Under the pieces are notes generated by a model. It saw nothing but the letters and a program-made list of their open reading frames with translations. It was not told the DNA's origin and searched no databases. Shown here one piece after another: positions 40,300 through 51,150 of a stretch of DNA of 64,000 nt. Position 1 is the stretch's first letter; each line of letters opens with the position of its first letter. This DNA is from Anaeromyxobacter dehalogenans 2CP-1 (GTDB lineage: Bacteria > Myxococcota > Myxococcia > Myxococcales > Anaeromyxobacteraceae): assembly GCF_000022145.1 (NCBI RefSeq), contig NC_011891.1, forward strand, positions 4,818,501 through 4,882,500, read 5' to 3'. A program made the translations under genes and the position numbers.

Positions 40300-41756
40300 C
40301 CGGGCGCGCCGCCGGGATCGGCCCGGCGGCGCTCCACCACCGCGTCGGCCGCCTGGGCGATCCGCTCCACGCCGAGCGCCTTCTCCAGGACCGCGTCGGC
40401 GCCGGCGGTCGCGAGCCGCGGCTCCAGGCCTTCCTCGAGCCGGCCGGTGACCGCCACGATGGCGAGGTCCGCCTCGCCGCCCACGGTGCGGATCCGGCGC
40501 ACCAGCTCGGCGCCGTCCATGCCGGGCATGCGCACGTCGGTGACGAGGAGGTCGAGCGCCAGCACCTCCTCGGCGAGCACCCGCAGCCCCTCGGTCGCGT
40601 CGGCCGCCGTGAGCACCTCGAACCCGCGGCCGGTGAGCGCGTCGGCGAGCATGCGGCGGAGCAGGGCGTCGTCGTCCACCACCAGCGCCCGGCGCGGCCG
40701 GCCGGAGAGCTGCGCCACGGCCGCGGAGAGGATCGCGTCCGCCTCGGCGTCGAGGGTGAACCGCACGCCCATGCCGCTCGCGCTCGCGAACACCACGCGC
40801 GCCGGGGTGGACAGCTCGACCCCGTTCGGCAGCGCCAGGCGCAGCACGAGCTGCGCGCCCACCTCGGCCGGCCGGGCGGTGCGCACGAACGCGCCGCCCT
40901 GCGAGAGGTTCTCGATCCAGTCGGACGCGAGCTCGCTCGCGGTCGCGTACTCGATGCGCGCCTGTGCGGCGGGGTCGGGCGGCGGCAGCGCGACGACGGT
41001 CACCGGGCCGTTCACCGCGAACCGGGCGGTGGCGCGGGTGCCGGCCCCGACCTCGCTGGCGCCGGCCGCCTTGCGCGCCAGGGCTTCGCGGAGCGCCGGC
41101 GGCGCGTCCTCGAGGTGCAGGGTGTAGCCGGCCGGCGCGCCGGGCCGCGCCTGCGCCGGGCCGCGGACGTCCATCACGGTCGCGCGCGCCTCCACCGGCC
41201 TCGCCACCCCGGGCAGCCGGAGCGCCAGGGCGAGCACGTCGCCGGGCGGTGGCGCGATGGGCGCCGCGACGAACAGGGTCCCGGCCTTCGGATCGCACTG
41301 CACGCCCTGCCAGCCCGGTCCGCCGACGTCCATGCACAGCACCGGGCGCGCGACGGCGCTCCGGTGCCGGCCGGCCGGCGCGCCCGCGTCGCCGAAGAAC
41401 CGCCCGGCCGCGTCGAGCAGGTCGGCCGGGAGGACGCCCTCGGCGACGAGGTCGCACGCCTCCACCTGCGCGCGCAGCCGCTCGCGCTCGTCGTCCGACG
41501 CCTCGGCGGGCGCGAGGAGCCGCCCGCCGGCCCGCGCGGTCCAGAACGCGAGCCGCGCCCGCGCCGCGGCCGTGGCCGCCTCGCCGCGGGCGGCCACCGC
41601 CACCGCGAGGAAGCGGGTCGACGCGTCGAATGCGAATTCGCAGCGGTCGAGCCCGACCCCCAGCACGTGCGGCAGGGCGAGCACGAGCCGCTCCGCCGCG
41701 AGCAGGCGGTCGCCCTCGGCCCGGACGAAGATGCAGGCGAGCTCGACGGTGTCCAT
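40293..41756 (-). CDS. Response regulator with two PilZ-like domains
   Basis: The 487-residue protein has an unassigned N-terminal region (about 1-150), a first PilZ-like beta domain (about 150-240, DVLALALRLPGVARPVEARA) and a second PilZ-like domain (about 250-365, ASDWIENLSQGGAFVRT and LSTPARVVFASASGMGVRF). A C-terminal receiver (about 368-480) has ALVVDDDALLRRML, DLLVTDVRMPGMDG and VTGRLEEG. The conserved Lys of the receiver is in a VLEKALG context. It differs from the 25781 protein by order of parts and length. The output is unknown. The ATG at 41756 has no upstream gene close by. Confidence 0.82.
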   Translation of the reverse strand: MDTVELACIFVRAEGDRLLAAERLVLALPHVLGVGLDRCEFAFDASTRFLAVAVAARGEAATAAARARLAFWTARAGGRLLAPAEASDDERERLRAQVEACDLVAEGVLPADLLDAAGRFFGDAGAPAGRHRSAVARPVLCMDVGGPGWQGVQCDPKAGTLFVAAPIAPPPGDVLALALRLPGVARPVEARATVMDVRGPAQARPGAPAGYTLHLEDAPPALREALARKAAGASEVGAGTRATARFAVNGPVTVVALPPPDPAAQARIEYATASELASDWIENLSQGGAFVRTARPAEVGAQLVLRLALPNGVELSTPARVVFASASGMGVRFTLDAEADAILSAAVAQLSGRPRRALVVDDDALLRRMLADALTGRGFEVLTAADATEGLRVLAEEVLALDLLVTDVRMPGMDGAELVRRIRTVGGEADLAIVAVTGRLEEGLEPRLATAGADAVLEKALGVERIAQAADAVVERRRADPGGAPGH

Positions 41757-41809
41757 GGGGCGCGTCCAGTCCTTACTCGAGGTGGAAGGCGTGCGCCGCC
41801 CACGAGATG

Positions 41810-41829
41810 GGGGCGCCGGCCGGCGCCCC
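41810..41829 (-). terminator. Perfect 20-bp palindrome after purL
   Basis: GGGGCGCCGG/CCGGCGCCCC lies between the purL stop and the next gene. It would fold with a 4-base loop. No T-tract follows, so termination would need Rho or the element acts otherwise. Confidence 0.4.
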
Positions 41830-41842
41830 TCCGAGGCGTGCG

Positions 41843-44122
<2,280 letters not shown>

Positions 44123-44251
44123 GAGGCCGCGGATTCTAGCGGCGGCGGCCCGGGAGATCGAGGCTCGTCGTCCGGCCGGGCGCCGGGCGGGCGGACGGCC
44201 GCGCGCCGGGGCCCCCCGGGCGCCCCCCGGGCGCGTCACGCCGCGCGATGC

Positions 44252-45055
44252 CTAGAGCGCGAGGAGGAGCTTCGTCAGGTCGTAGCGGACGTCGCCGCGC
44301 TCCGACACCGGCACCGGAGCGGCGGGGAGCCGCAGCCGCTCCACCAGCCGGTTGTAGCCGAGGCCCATCAGCGTCCGGAGGTTCACGGCGTCGTGCAGGT
44401 TGTACTCGGCGAACAGGCGGAGCGCGTCGGCGTCGCCCCGCTCCTGCCAGGCGCGCCAGAGCCGCACCGCGTCGAGCCCGGAGAGGCCGTGGAGGTGCGC
44501 CGGGCGCCCGACGCCGGTCTCCTCCTCGAGCCGCTTCAGGCCGCCCTGGTGCCCGAGCCGGCGCCAGAGGTGGCAGAGGTCCACGTGCGCCCGCGGCGGG
44601 CGCCAGCCGGGGAACGCGCGCCGGAGCACCGGCTCGTCGAAGGCGAGCCCGTTGTAGGTGACGAGCACCTTCCAGCCGCGCGCCGCCTCCGGGAACGCGT
44701 CGAGGTCGCGGCCGTCCAGGAACAGGCGCGGCCCGGAGGCGTCGAGCACGCCCACGCAGGTGAGCCGCTCTCCGTCGGTCTCCACGTCGAGGAACGCGGC
44801 GTCCTCGGCGAACGCGGGGTAGAGCCGCCAGCGCTCGGCGCGCGGGATCATGGCCGCGAGCGCGTCGGCGTCGCCGGCCTCCAGCGCGGCCTCGGCGCGG
44901 ACCACCGCCTCGCGCAGCCGCGCGTCGATCCTGGGCGAGAGCGCCACCGCGGGCGCGGCGGGCAGGTCGGCCCAGCGCCGGATGCCGGCGTTCCAGAGCT
45001 TCCCCTCGAGGTAGGGGCCGATGCCGGGCGCGAGCCGGAAGGTGCTGCGGATCAT
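44252..45055 (-). CDS. YprB-like RNase H-fold exonuclease
   Basis: The 267-residue protein looks like the YprB/RNase H-like family of DnaQ-type nucleases. The catalytic acidic residues appear as FLDVETDGERL (Asp-Glu, near 92-95), VTYNGLAFDEPVLRR (near 133-147), HVDLCHLWRR (near 156) and the C-terminal YNLHDAVNLRTL (near 231-241). The first 85 residues are helical with a GIGPYLEGKLWNAGI hairpin-helix-hairpin-like turn. The substrate is not known. The ATG at 45055 is ten bases from TAAGCT (45066-45071) without a Shine-Dalgarno; ATG 45091 is the alternative. Confidence 0.85.
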   Translation of the reverse strand: MIRSTFRLAPGIGPYLEGKLWNAGIRRWADLPAAPAVALSPRIDARLREAVVRAEAALEAGDADALAAMIPRAERWRLYPAFAEDAAFLDVETDGERLTCVGVLDASGPRLFLDGRDLDAFPEAARGWKVLVTYNGLAFDEPVLRRAFPGWRPPRAHVDLCHLWRRLGHQGGLKRLEEETGVGRPAHLHGLSGLDAVRLWRAWQERGDADALRLFAEYNLHDAVNLRTLMGLGYNRLVERLRLPAAPVPVSERGDVRYDLTKLLLAL

Positions 45056-45172
45056 GCGGAGGCGGAGCTTACGCGCGGAGGCGCCGGGCACGCAAAGCGC
45101 CGGGACGGCGTCCCTCCGCTCGCGGTTCGACGGGGTTCACCACGGGCGCAGTCCGGGCGACCCTGGCCGCGG

Positions 45173-47041
45173 TCACCGCTCCCAGGCGCTCCGCCACGCG
45201 CCGGCGCGCTCGGCGTGCTCGAGGAAGCTCCGGTAGAACGGGTGGCGCGACACGGTGCTCCCGTCGCCCACGACCACCAGCTTCGCCCGCGCGCGGGTGA
45301 GCGCGACGTTCATCCGGCGCACGTCGGCGAGGAAGCCCACCTCGCCCGCCTCGTTGGAGCGCACCAGCGAGACCACCACCGCCTCCTTCTCGCGCCCCTG
45401 GAAGCCGTCCACGGTGTCCACCTCCAGGCCCGCCTCCACCTCGTCGGCGAGGAGCTGCCGGAGGCGCTGCACCTGCCCGTCGTACGGCGAGATCACCGCC
45501 ACGTCGGCGGGGGCGAGCCCGGCCGCGAGCAGGCGCCGGACCTCGGCGGCGGCCAGCTCCGCCTCGCCGGTGTTCTGCTTCGAGTCGGAGCCCTCCGGCG
45601 TCTCCTCCTCGAAGCCGCGCCCGGAGGTGTCCACCAGCTCGAGCGGCGCGTCGTCGATGGCGCGGCCGGCCGCGGCCGGGTGGGCGCGGAGCGCGCCGCC
45701 GTAGAGCGCCTCGGAGGGGAACGCCATGATCCGCGCGTTCATGCGGTGCTGCTCGGCGAGCATCACCCGCGCCCGGTCCCCGTGCGCCTCGACCAGCCGC
45801 TCGAACAGCGACACCCCCAGCCCGCCCGCCTGCGCCGCCGCGGAGAGCACGGTGGGCGGCAGCTGCAGGTGGTCGCCGGCCAGCACCGCGCGGTCGGCGC
45901 GCAGGAGCGCCAGGTACGCGGCCGGCTCCACGGCCTGGGTGGCCTCGTCCACCACCGCGAGCGCGAAGCGGCGGCCGGCGAGCGCCGGCGCGTCGAGCGA
46001 GGTCAGCGTGGCGAGCACCACCTGCGCCCGCTCCAGCACCTCCGCCTCCGCCCGCGCCTCGAGCCGGCGCGCCTCCGCCAGCAGCGCGCGCGCCTCGCGC
46101 TCCTGCTCGCGCGAGGCGCTGAAGCGGCCCGGGCCGCGCTTCTGCCGGCGCTTGCGCGCGTCGCGGCGCAGCGCGAGCGCCTGGTCCACCAGGCCTTGCG
46201 CGATCCGCGCCGCCTCGTGCGCCTCCACCCGCGCCTCGAGCGTGTGCTCGAGCAGGCCCGGGAGCACGCGCGCCGGGTGGCCCACCCGCACGCAGGCGAG
46301 GCCGGCGGCGGCAAGCCGCTCCACCAGGTTGTCCACCGCGAGGTTGGAGGGCGCGGCCGCGAGCACGCTCTCGCCGCGGGCGGCGGCGCGGCGGATCACC
46401 TCCACGAGCACGGTCGTCTTGCCCGTGCCGGGCGGCCCGTGCACGAGCGCGAGGTCCTCGGCGCGGTCGGCGAGGTCGAGCGCCGCCTGCTGCTCGGGGT
46501 TGAGCCGCGCCTCCAGCACCGGGCCGCGAGGCGCCCGCAGGAAGCGCGGCGGGGCGCCGGAGCCGGGCGCGAGCACCGCGTGCCAGCGCTTCCCGGCGCG
46601 GTCGTCGCGGAGGCGGCGCAGGCCGCCGGAGAGGCGCTCCCAGGTGACCGGGGACGGCTCGAGCTCCAGCACCACCCGGCCGTCGGTGACCCAGTCCGGC
46701 GGCGGCTCGTCGAACGCCACCGCCACCGCGGTGCGCGTGCGCCGGGCCACCACGCCCTGCGGGGCGTCCGGCGGCGTGTCGCGGCGCTGCGCCACCGACA
46801 CGAGGCTCCCCGCGCCGATCCGCCCGCCCGGCAGCGGGCGCCCGCCGCGCCCGAACGTCACCAGCGCGCGACCGGCCAGCGCGCCCTCGTCCTGCGCCTC
46901 CACGTCGGCGATGGCCAGCCCGCGCGCCTCGCGCTCGGCGAGCGAGAGCCGGCCCTTCGCCTCCGCGAAGCGGGCGCGCTCCTCCTCGCGCTCGGCGGCG
47001 AGCAGCGCGGCGAGGCGGTCGAGGTGGTGCGTGAGGTCCAA
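45173..47041 (-). CDS. UPF1/IGHMBP2-like superfamily 1B helicase
   Basis: The 622-residue ATPase has all SF1 motifs: HGPPGTGKTTVLVEV (Walker A, near 202), APSNLAVDNLVERL (Ia), VVDEATQAVEPA (II, near 358), GDHLQLPPTV (III), ISPYDGQVQRLRQLL, DTVDGFQGREKEAVVVS (V, near 540) and MNVALTRARAKLVVVG (VI, near 575). The N-terminal part (about 1-195) is a beta-barrel-containing stalk region like IGHMBP2. It acts on RNA or DNA; which cannot be told. The start is TTG at 47041, the only fitting codon near the conserved part; GGGAGG lies almost against it. It is divergent from the ArsC-like gene. Confidence 0.9.
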   Translation of the reverse strand: MDLTHHLDRLAALLAAEREEERARFAEAKGRLSLAEREARGLAIADVEAQDEGALAGRALVTFGRGGRPLPGGRIGAGSLVSVAQRRDTPPDAPQGVVARRTRTAVAVAFDEPPPDWVTDGRVVLELEPSPVTWERLSGGLRRLRDDRAGKRWHAVLAPGSGAPPRFLRAPRGPVLEARLNPEQQAALDLADRAEDLALVHGPPGTGKTTVLVEVIRRAAARGESVLAAAPSNLAVDNLVERLAAAGLACVRVGHPARVLPGLLEHTLEARVEAHEAARIAQGLVDQALALRRDARKRRQKRGPGRFSASREQEREARALLAEARRLEARAEAEVLERAQVVLATLTSLDAPALAGRRFALAVVDEATQAVEPAAYLALLRADRAVLAGDHLQLPPTVLSAAAQAGGLGVSLFERLVEAHGDRARVMLAEQHRMNARIMAFPSEALYGGALRAHPAAAGRAIDDAPLELVDTSGRGFEEETPEGSDSKQNTGEAELAAAEVRRLLAAGLAPADVAVISPYDGQVQRLRQLLADEVEAGLEVDTVDGFQGREKEAVVVSLVRSNEAGEVGFLADVRRMNVALTRARAKLVVVGDGSTVSRHPFYRSFLEHAERAGAWRSAWER

Positions 47042-47047
47042 GCCTCC

Positions 47048-47055
47048 CGTATAGT
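47048..47055. promoter_or_regulatory. Overlapping -10 elements for the helicase and the ArsC-like gene
   Basis: Start codons at 47041 (minus) and 47066 (plus) are 24 bases apart. CGTATAGT between them reads TATACG on the minus strand (47048-47053) and TATAGT on the plus strand (47050-47055), six and ten bases from the respective start codons. Confidence 0.5.
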
Positions 47056-47065
47056 CGGCGGCGCG

Positions 47066-47425
47066 ATGTCCGGCGAGTACGTCCTCTGGTTCGACCCGCG
47101 CTGCTCCGCCAGCCGCCGCGCGCTCTCGCTCCTGCGCGAGCGCGGGGTGGAGCCGGCGCTGCGGCGGCCGCTCGAGGAACCCCCGTCCGCGGACGAGCTC
47201 GCGGCGCTGCTCCGGGCGCTCGGCCTGCCCGCGCGCGCGGTGGCCCGCCGCGACGAGGACGAGTACCAGGTGCTGCGCCTGTCGGACCGCACCCCGGAGG
47301 CCGAGCTGGTCGAGGCGCTCGCCGCCCATCCCCGCATGCTGGAGCGGCCGATCCTGGTCGCCGGCGCGCGCGCCGTGCTGGCCCGCCCGCCCGAGCGCGT
47401 GCTGGAGCTGCTCGGACCCCCCTGA
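47066..47425 (+). CDS. ArsC/Spx-family thioredoxin-fold protein
   Basis: The 119-residue protein fits the ArsC-like reductase family. It has the N-terminal strand and redox cysteine in FDPRCSASRRALSLL (Cys 13), PLEEPPSADELAALLRALGL, and the C-terminal ERPILVAGARAVLARPPE (near 92-109) with arginines at the positions used for oxyanion binding. This matches the YfgD/ArsC glutaredoxin-dependent type better than Spx, which has a CxxC. Real arsenate reductase activity is unproven; no other arsenic gene is near. It is probably leaderless (TATAGT ten bases upstream). Confidence 0.85.
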   Translation: MSGEYVLWFDPRCSASRRALSLLRERGVEPALRRPLEEPPSADELAALLRALGLPARAVARRDEDEYQVLRLSDRTPEAELVEALAAHPRMLERPILVAGARAVLARPPERVLELLGPP

Positions 47426-47634
47426 ACGCACCCGGTCGTACCTGTAGACCCTTACGGGGCCTTCGGCTTCAGGGTATATGGCCAACCAGGGAGCCATCCC
47501 CGGCTGGCGATCCGGCGGGGAGGCGCGGCAGCCCCGGGTCCGTGTCGCCCCGGGTGCCGCTCGGATGCCCGCGGCGCGGGGCGCGCGCCGACGAGCCGGA
47601 TCGCGCGACGCCACGGGCCCGAGAGGTTGCGGCG

Positions 47635-49698
47635 ATGAGCGGGCGAGGCGAGGTTCGCGAGCGGATCCCGGGCGAGCGGTCCGGACCGGCGGACGGGGAC
47701 GCGGTCCGCCGACGCGCGCCGCTCGAGGCGGCGGTCGCGGCGCTCGCCGAGCTCGCCATGAACGCCGAGGGGACCGGGCCGCTGCTCACGGCCGCCTGCG
47801 CCATCGCGCGGGACGCGCTCGGCGTCGATGCGGCCGCGTTCCTGCAGCCGGACGACGCCGCCGCCGGCGCGCTGGTGGTCCGCGCCGCGGTGGGGCTCCC
47901 GCCCGACGCCGCGGGCGCGCGGGTGGGCGGCACGCCGCCGGACGAGAGCGCGGCGGTGACCGGCGGTCACGGCGGCCGGCCGCCGCTGCTCGACCTCCCC
48001 GGCATCGAGGCCTCCGCAGAGGTGACGTTGCCCGGGCGCGAGCGCCTGCTCGGCGTGATCGGTGCCTACGCCCGGCGCCCGCGGGCCTTCCACGCGGACG
48101 AGCTGCGCTTCCTCGAGACGAGCGCCAGCGTGCTCGCGGCGGCGCTGGCGCGCGACCTCGCCGAGGCCGAGGTGCTGGACCGCGAGCGCCAGCTGCGGGC
48201 GGTGTTCGACGCCGCGCTGGACGCGATGCTGTGCGTGGACGCGTCGGGCCGGGTCCGCGACGCGAACGCGGCCGCGGCCGCGCTGTTCGGGGGCGGGCGC
48301 GCGAGCCTGGTCGGCCGCAGCCTGACGGACCTCACCGAGGCGCCGGCGCCCGGCGCCCCGGCGCTCGCCGACGTCCTCCGCGGCGAGCGGGTGAGCGGCG
48401 CCGCCGAGGTGGTGCACGCGGGTGGGCTCCGCCGCTCGGTCGAGTTCACCGGCGTGCCGGACATCCAGCCGGGCCGGCACCTGATCGCGCTCCGCGACGT
48501 GAGCGAGCGCAAGCAGCTCCACGCCCGCCTCGCGCTCGCCGACCGCATGGTGTCGGTGGGCACGCTGGCCGCCGGGGTGGCGCACGAGCTCAACAACCCG
48601 CTCGCGTACGTGATCGCCAACCTCTCGTACCTGGACGAGCAGCTCACGGTCCTCGCCCCGCGCGTGGCCGCGGCGGGGAGCTCGCGCGAGCCGGACCTCG
48701 CGAGCGCGCTCCTCGACGCCGTCCACGACGCGCGCGACGGCGCCGAGCGGATGCGGATCATCGTCCGGGACCTGAAGACGTTTTCGCGCCCGGACGAGGA
48801 GCACGCCGGCCCCGTGTCGCTCGGGCCGCTGCTCGACTCCTGCGTGAGCGTGGCCTGGAACGAGATCCGGCACCGGGCGCGCCTGCTGCGCGCGCCGACG
48901 GACGTGCCGCCGATCCAGGGGTGCCAGGCGCGGCTCGGGCAGGTGTTCCTCAACCTGCTCGTGAACGCCGCGCAGGCGATCCCGGAGGGCCACGTGGACG
49001 AGCACCAGATCCAGGTCTCCGCCCGCGCGCTGCCCGGCGGCCAGGTGGCGGTGGAGGTGTCCGACACCGGCTCGGGCATCGCGCCGGAGCACCTGCCGCG
49101 CATCTTCGACCCGTTCTTCACCACCAAGCCGCCGGGCGTGGGCACCGGGCTCGGGCTGTCGATCTGCCAGAGCATCGTCTCGGCGATGGGCGGCGAGATC
49201 CAGGTGGAGACGATGCTGGGGCGGGGCACCACCTTCCGCGTGATCCTGCCGGCGTCCGGGCCGGACGAGGCCGGCGCGTCGGGAGTGGGGACCGCGCACC
49301 TGGCGCCGCGGGTGCGCGCGCGGATCCTGGTCGTGGACGACGAGCCGCTGGTGGGGACGGTGATCCAGCGGGCGCTCCAGGGCGAGCACGAGGTGACGGT
49401 CACGTCGAGCGCGCGCGCCGCGCTGGCGCGGGTGGCGGCGGGGGAGCGGTTCGACCTGGTCCTCTCCGACCTGCTCATGCCGGAGATGACCGGGATGGAG
49501 CTGTACCGCGCGCTGCGCGAGCGCGCACCGGAGCTGGCGAGCCGCGTGGTGTTCCTCACCGGCGGCGCCTTCACCCCCGCCGCCCGCACCTTCCTGGAGC
49601 AGGAGCCGGTGGAGTGCGTGGAGAAGCCGTTCGAGCTGGAGACGATCCGGGCGCTGCTGGCGCGCCGGCTCGGCGCCCGCCGGGCCGACGCCTGCTGA
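47635..49698 (+). CDS. Hybrid histidine kinase (GAF-PAS-HisKA-HATPase-REC)
   Basis: The 687-residue soluble kinase has a GAF domain (about 25-180), a PAS domain (about 185-300), HisKA with AAGVAHELNNPLAYV (phospho-His near 318), a HATPase (NLLVNAAQAI, DTGSGIAPEHL, GTGLGLSICQSIV, about 430-540) and a C-terminal receiver (about 562-680, phospho-Asp in LVLSDLLMPEMTG, Lys in VEKPFE). No membrane helix is seen. The ATG at 47635 has GAGAGG eight bases upstream. The last 24 codons and the following 45 bases are duplicated downstream (49846-49965). Confidence 0.93.
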   Translation: MSGRGEVRERIPGERSGPADGDAVRRRAPLEAAVAALAELAMNAEGTGPLLTAACAIARDALGVDAAAFLQPDDAAAGALVVRAAVGLPPDAAGARVGGTPPDESAAVTGGHGGRPPLLDLPGIEASAEVTLPGRERLLGVIGAYARRPRAFHADELRFLETSASVLAAALARDLAEAEVLDRERQLRAVFDAALDAMLCVDASGRVRDANAAAAALFGGGRASLVGRSLTDLTEAPAPGAPALADVLRGERVSGAAEVVHAGGLRRSVEFTGVPDIQPGRHLIALRDVSERKQLHARLALADRMVSVGTLAAGVAHELNNPLAYVIANLSYLDEQLTVLAPRVAAAGSSREPDLASALLDAVHDARDGAERMRIIVRDLKTFSRPDEEHAGPVSLGPLLDSCVSVAWNEIRHRARLLRAPTDVPPIQGCQARLGQVFLNLLVNAAQAIPEGHVDEHQIQVSARALPGGQVAVEVSDTGSGIAPEHLPRIFDPFFTTKPPGVGTGLGLSICQSIVSAMGGEIQVETMLGRGTTFRVILPASGPDEAGASGVGTAHLAPRVRARILVVDDEPLVGTVIQRALQGEHEVTVTSSARAALARVAAGERFDLVLSDLLMPEMTGMELYRALRERAPELASRVVFLTGGAFTPAARTFLEQEPVECVEKPFELETIRALLARRLGARRADAC

Positions 49699-49742
49699 CG
49701 CTTCTCCGCGCGCCGCAGGCGCGCCCGCGGGGACCTCGCGCG
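49624..49742. repeat. Direct duplication, copy 1 (end of the hybrid kinase gene)
   Basis: These 119 bases cover the last 24 codons, the stop and the start of the palindromic repeat. They recur at 49846-49965 with one inserted G. The unit begins AAGCCGTTCGAGCTGGAGAC. Confidence 0.92.
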
Positions 49743-49840
49743 TGCCCGCGCAGGCGGGCACGCGAGGTCACGGGCCCCGCGAAGCAGGGGTGGGCCCCCG
49801 ACGGCTCCGCCGGCGGGGCGGGGCGGCACGCCCCGCTGGA
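49702..49840. repeat. Interspersed palindromic repeat, family 1, copy C (inverted)
   Basis: Read on the minus strand this has the same order of modules as copies A and B. The core hairpin (49732-49749, GCAG loop, 49754-49769) has G-T-G/C-A-C where copy A has other pairs. On the minus strand it again has two extra bases on the same arm. A second, partial copy of one end follows at 49924-49965 as part of the duplication. Confidence 0.8.
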
Positions 49841-49845
49841 TCGCC

Positions 49846-49965
49846 AAGCCGTTCGAGCTGGAGACGATCCGGGCGCTGCTGGCGCGCCGGCTCGGCGCCC
49901 GCCGGGCCGACGCCTGCTGACGGCTTCTCCGCGCGCCGCAGGCGCGCCCGCGGGGACCTCGCGCG
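49846..49965. repeat. Direct duplication, copy 2
   Basis: This second copy of 49624-49742 (one extra G) includes an untranslated version of the kinase's C-terminal codons KPFELETIRALLARRL to the stop. It has no start codon of its own and no domain, so it is not a gene. Confidence 0.92.
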
Positions 49966-49976
49966 CTGCTCCGCGC

Positions 49977-50810
49977 TCACCACACCACCAGCAGGCCCAT
50001 CGGGATGGGGACGACCCGCGCGCCCGCCGGTGACGGGCCGCCGCCCTGCGCCGGCCGGTCCTCCCGGCCGTGCAGGAGCAGCGGCGCGGCGACGCCCACC
50101 CCGCCGCCCACCGCGGCGCCGACCAGCACGTCGGTGAGCCAGTGCTTGTCGCCGGCCATGCGCAGGTAGCCGACGCCGGTGGCGAGCGTCATCCCCACCG
50201 CCCAGACCCAGGGCGTGCTCCGGTAGCCGCGCAGCGTGGACACAGTGCCGGCGGCGGAGGCGATCGAGAACGCCAGCGCCGAGTGGCCCGAGTAGAAGGA
50301 CAGGTTGTCGTCGGGCTCGCCCTCGCGGCCCGCCGCGGCCCAGTTCCCGTAGCGGACGAACGGGCGCTGGCGCCCCACCGCCAGCTTCACCACCTGGTTC
50401 ACCGCCATGGAGAGCGAGGCCGCCTCGGCCACATAGAGCAGGTCGCGCCAGCCCTCCCCGCCGTCGCCGGCGGACCGCGCCGCGAGGAGCTGGTGGGCGG
50501 TGACGGCCGCCGGCATCAGCGCGAACGCGAGCACGTCCGACCCGCGCGCGGCGAGCGCGGCGTCGGAGAGCACCAGCCGGTCGCGCGCCCAGACGTCGAG
50601 CGCGTTCGCCTTGCAGAAGCGGCACCCGGAGGGCGCGAGCTCCGGCTTCAGCACCTCACCGAGCAGCCAGACGCCCGCGGCCGCGCCGGTGACCGCGAGA
50701 TCGGTCCGGTCGTCGCCGCGCAGCGGGTGGGGGCCGGCGGCGCGGGCCGGGGTCGCGAGGAGCGCGGCCGCCAGCAGGGCGGCGGCGGCGGGCGGGGAGG
50801 CGCGGCGCAT
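49977..50810 (-). CDS. PAP2-family phosphatase, exported
   Basis: The 277-residue protein has a signal or anchor helix (about 7-24) and a PAP2 (acid phosphatase/lipid phosphatase) domain. All three active-site motifs are visible: KLAVGRQRP (near 141-149), SFYSGHSAL (near 170-178) and RMAGDKHWLTDV (near 215-226), with several hydrophobic helices. It may dephosphorylate a lipid such as undecaprenyl or phosphatidyl-glycerol phosphate; the substrate is unknown. The ATG at 50810 is six bases from TACTGT and eight from GATACT. It is divergent from the Smr gene. Confidence 0.92.
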   Translation of the reverse strand: MRRASPPAAAALLAAALLATPARAAGPHPLRGDDRTDLAVTGAAAGVWLLGEVLKPELAPSGCRFCKANALDVWARDRLVLSDAALAARGSDVLAFALMPAAVTAHQLLAARSAGDGGEGWRDLLYVAEAASLSMAVNQVVKLAVGRQRPFVRYGNWAAAGREGEPDDNLSFYSGHSALAFSIASAAGTVSTLRGYRSTPWVWAVGMTLATGVGYLRMAGDKHWLTDVLVGAAVGGGVGVAAPLLLHGREDRPAQGGGPSPAGARVVPIPMGLLVVW

Positions 50811-50816
50811 CGCCGG

Positions 50817-50826
50817 ACAGTATCAT
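50817..50826. promoter_or_regulatory. Overlapping -10 elements for the PAP2 and Smr genes
   Basis: Start codons at 50810 (minus) and 50836 (plus) are 25 bases apart. ACAGTATCAT in the middle reads TACTGT (50817-50822) and GATACT (50819-50824) on the minus strand, and TATCAT (50821-50826) on the plus strand, nine bases from the Smr ATG. Confidence 0.5.
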
Positions 50827-50835
50827 CCGCCCGCC

Positions 50836-51150
50836 ATGGCGCGAGCGCCCGATCCCCCCTCCGGCGGCGACGATCCCTTCTCCGAGCCGGTGCCGCTGCC
50901 CATCGACGGCACGCTCGACCTGCACGCGTTCCCGCCCGCCGAGGTGGGGACGCTCGTGCCGGAGTGGATCGGCGCCTGCCGCGAGGCGGGCCTCACCGAG
51001 CTGCGCATCGTGCACGGCAAGGGCATCGGGGCGCTGCGCCGCACGGTGGAGGCGCTGCTGGCGCGCGATCCGCGGGTGAAGGCGTTCCGCCCCGCCGGCG
51101 AGGACCGTGGCGGCTGGGGCGCGACGCTGGTCACGCTTCACGCATCGTGA
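50836..51150 (+). CDS. Smr-domain protein
   Basis: The 104-residue protein is a stand-alone Smr domain, with the diagnostic LDLHAFPPAEV (LDLHG-type, near 27-37) and RIVHGKGIGALRRTVEALL (HGKG, near 58-76), followed by a GWGATLVTL strand. Smr domains are nucleases or nucleic-acid binders, in MutS2 and elsewhere. It is probably leaderless (TATCAT nine bases upstream). It overlaps the convergent AlaX gene by 13 bases. Confidence 0.92.
   Translation: MARAPDPPSGGDDPFSEPVPLPIDGTLDLHAFPPAEVGTLVPEWIGACREAGLTELRIVHGKGIGALRRTVEALLARDPRVKAFRPAGEDRGGWGATLVTLHAS

Noticed and set aside
47066-47425. Spx-type transcription regulator
   Set aside because: Spx has a CxxC at the N-terminus; this protein has a single cysteine (PRCSAS) and the ArsC-like RPILV motif.
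49846-49920. Pseudogene or small gene after the hybrid kinase
   Set aside because: It is an exact copy of the kinase's last codons without a start, so it is a duplicated tail and not a separate gene.
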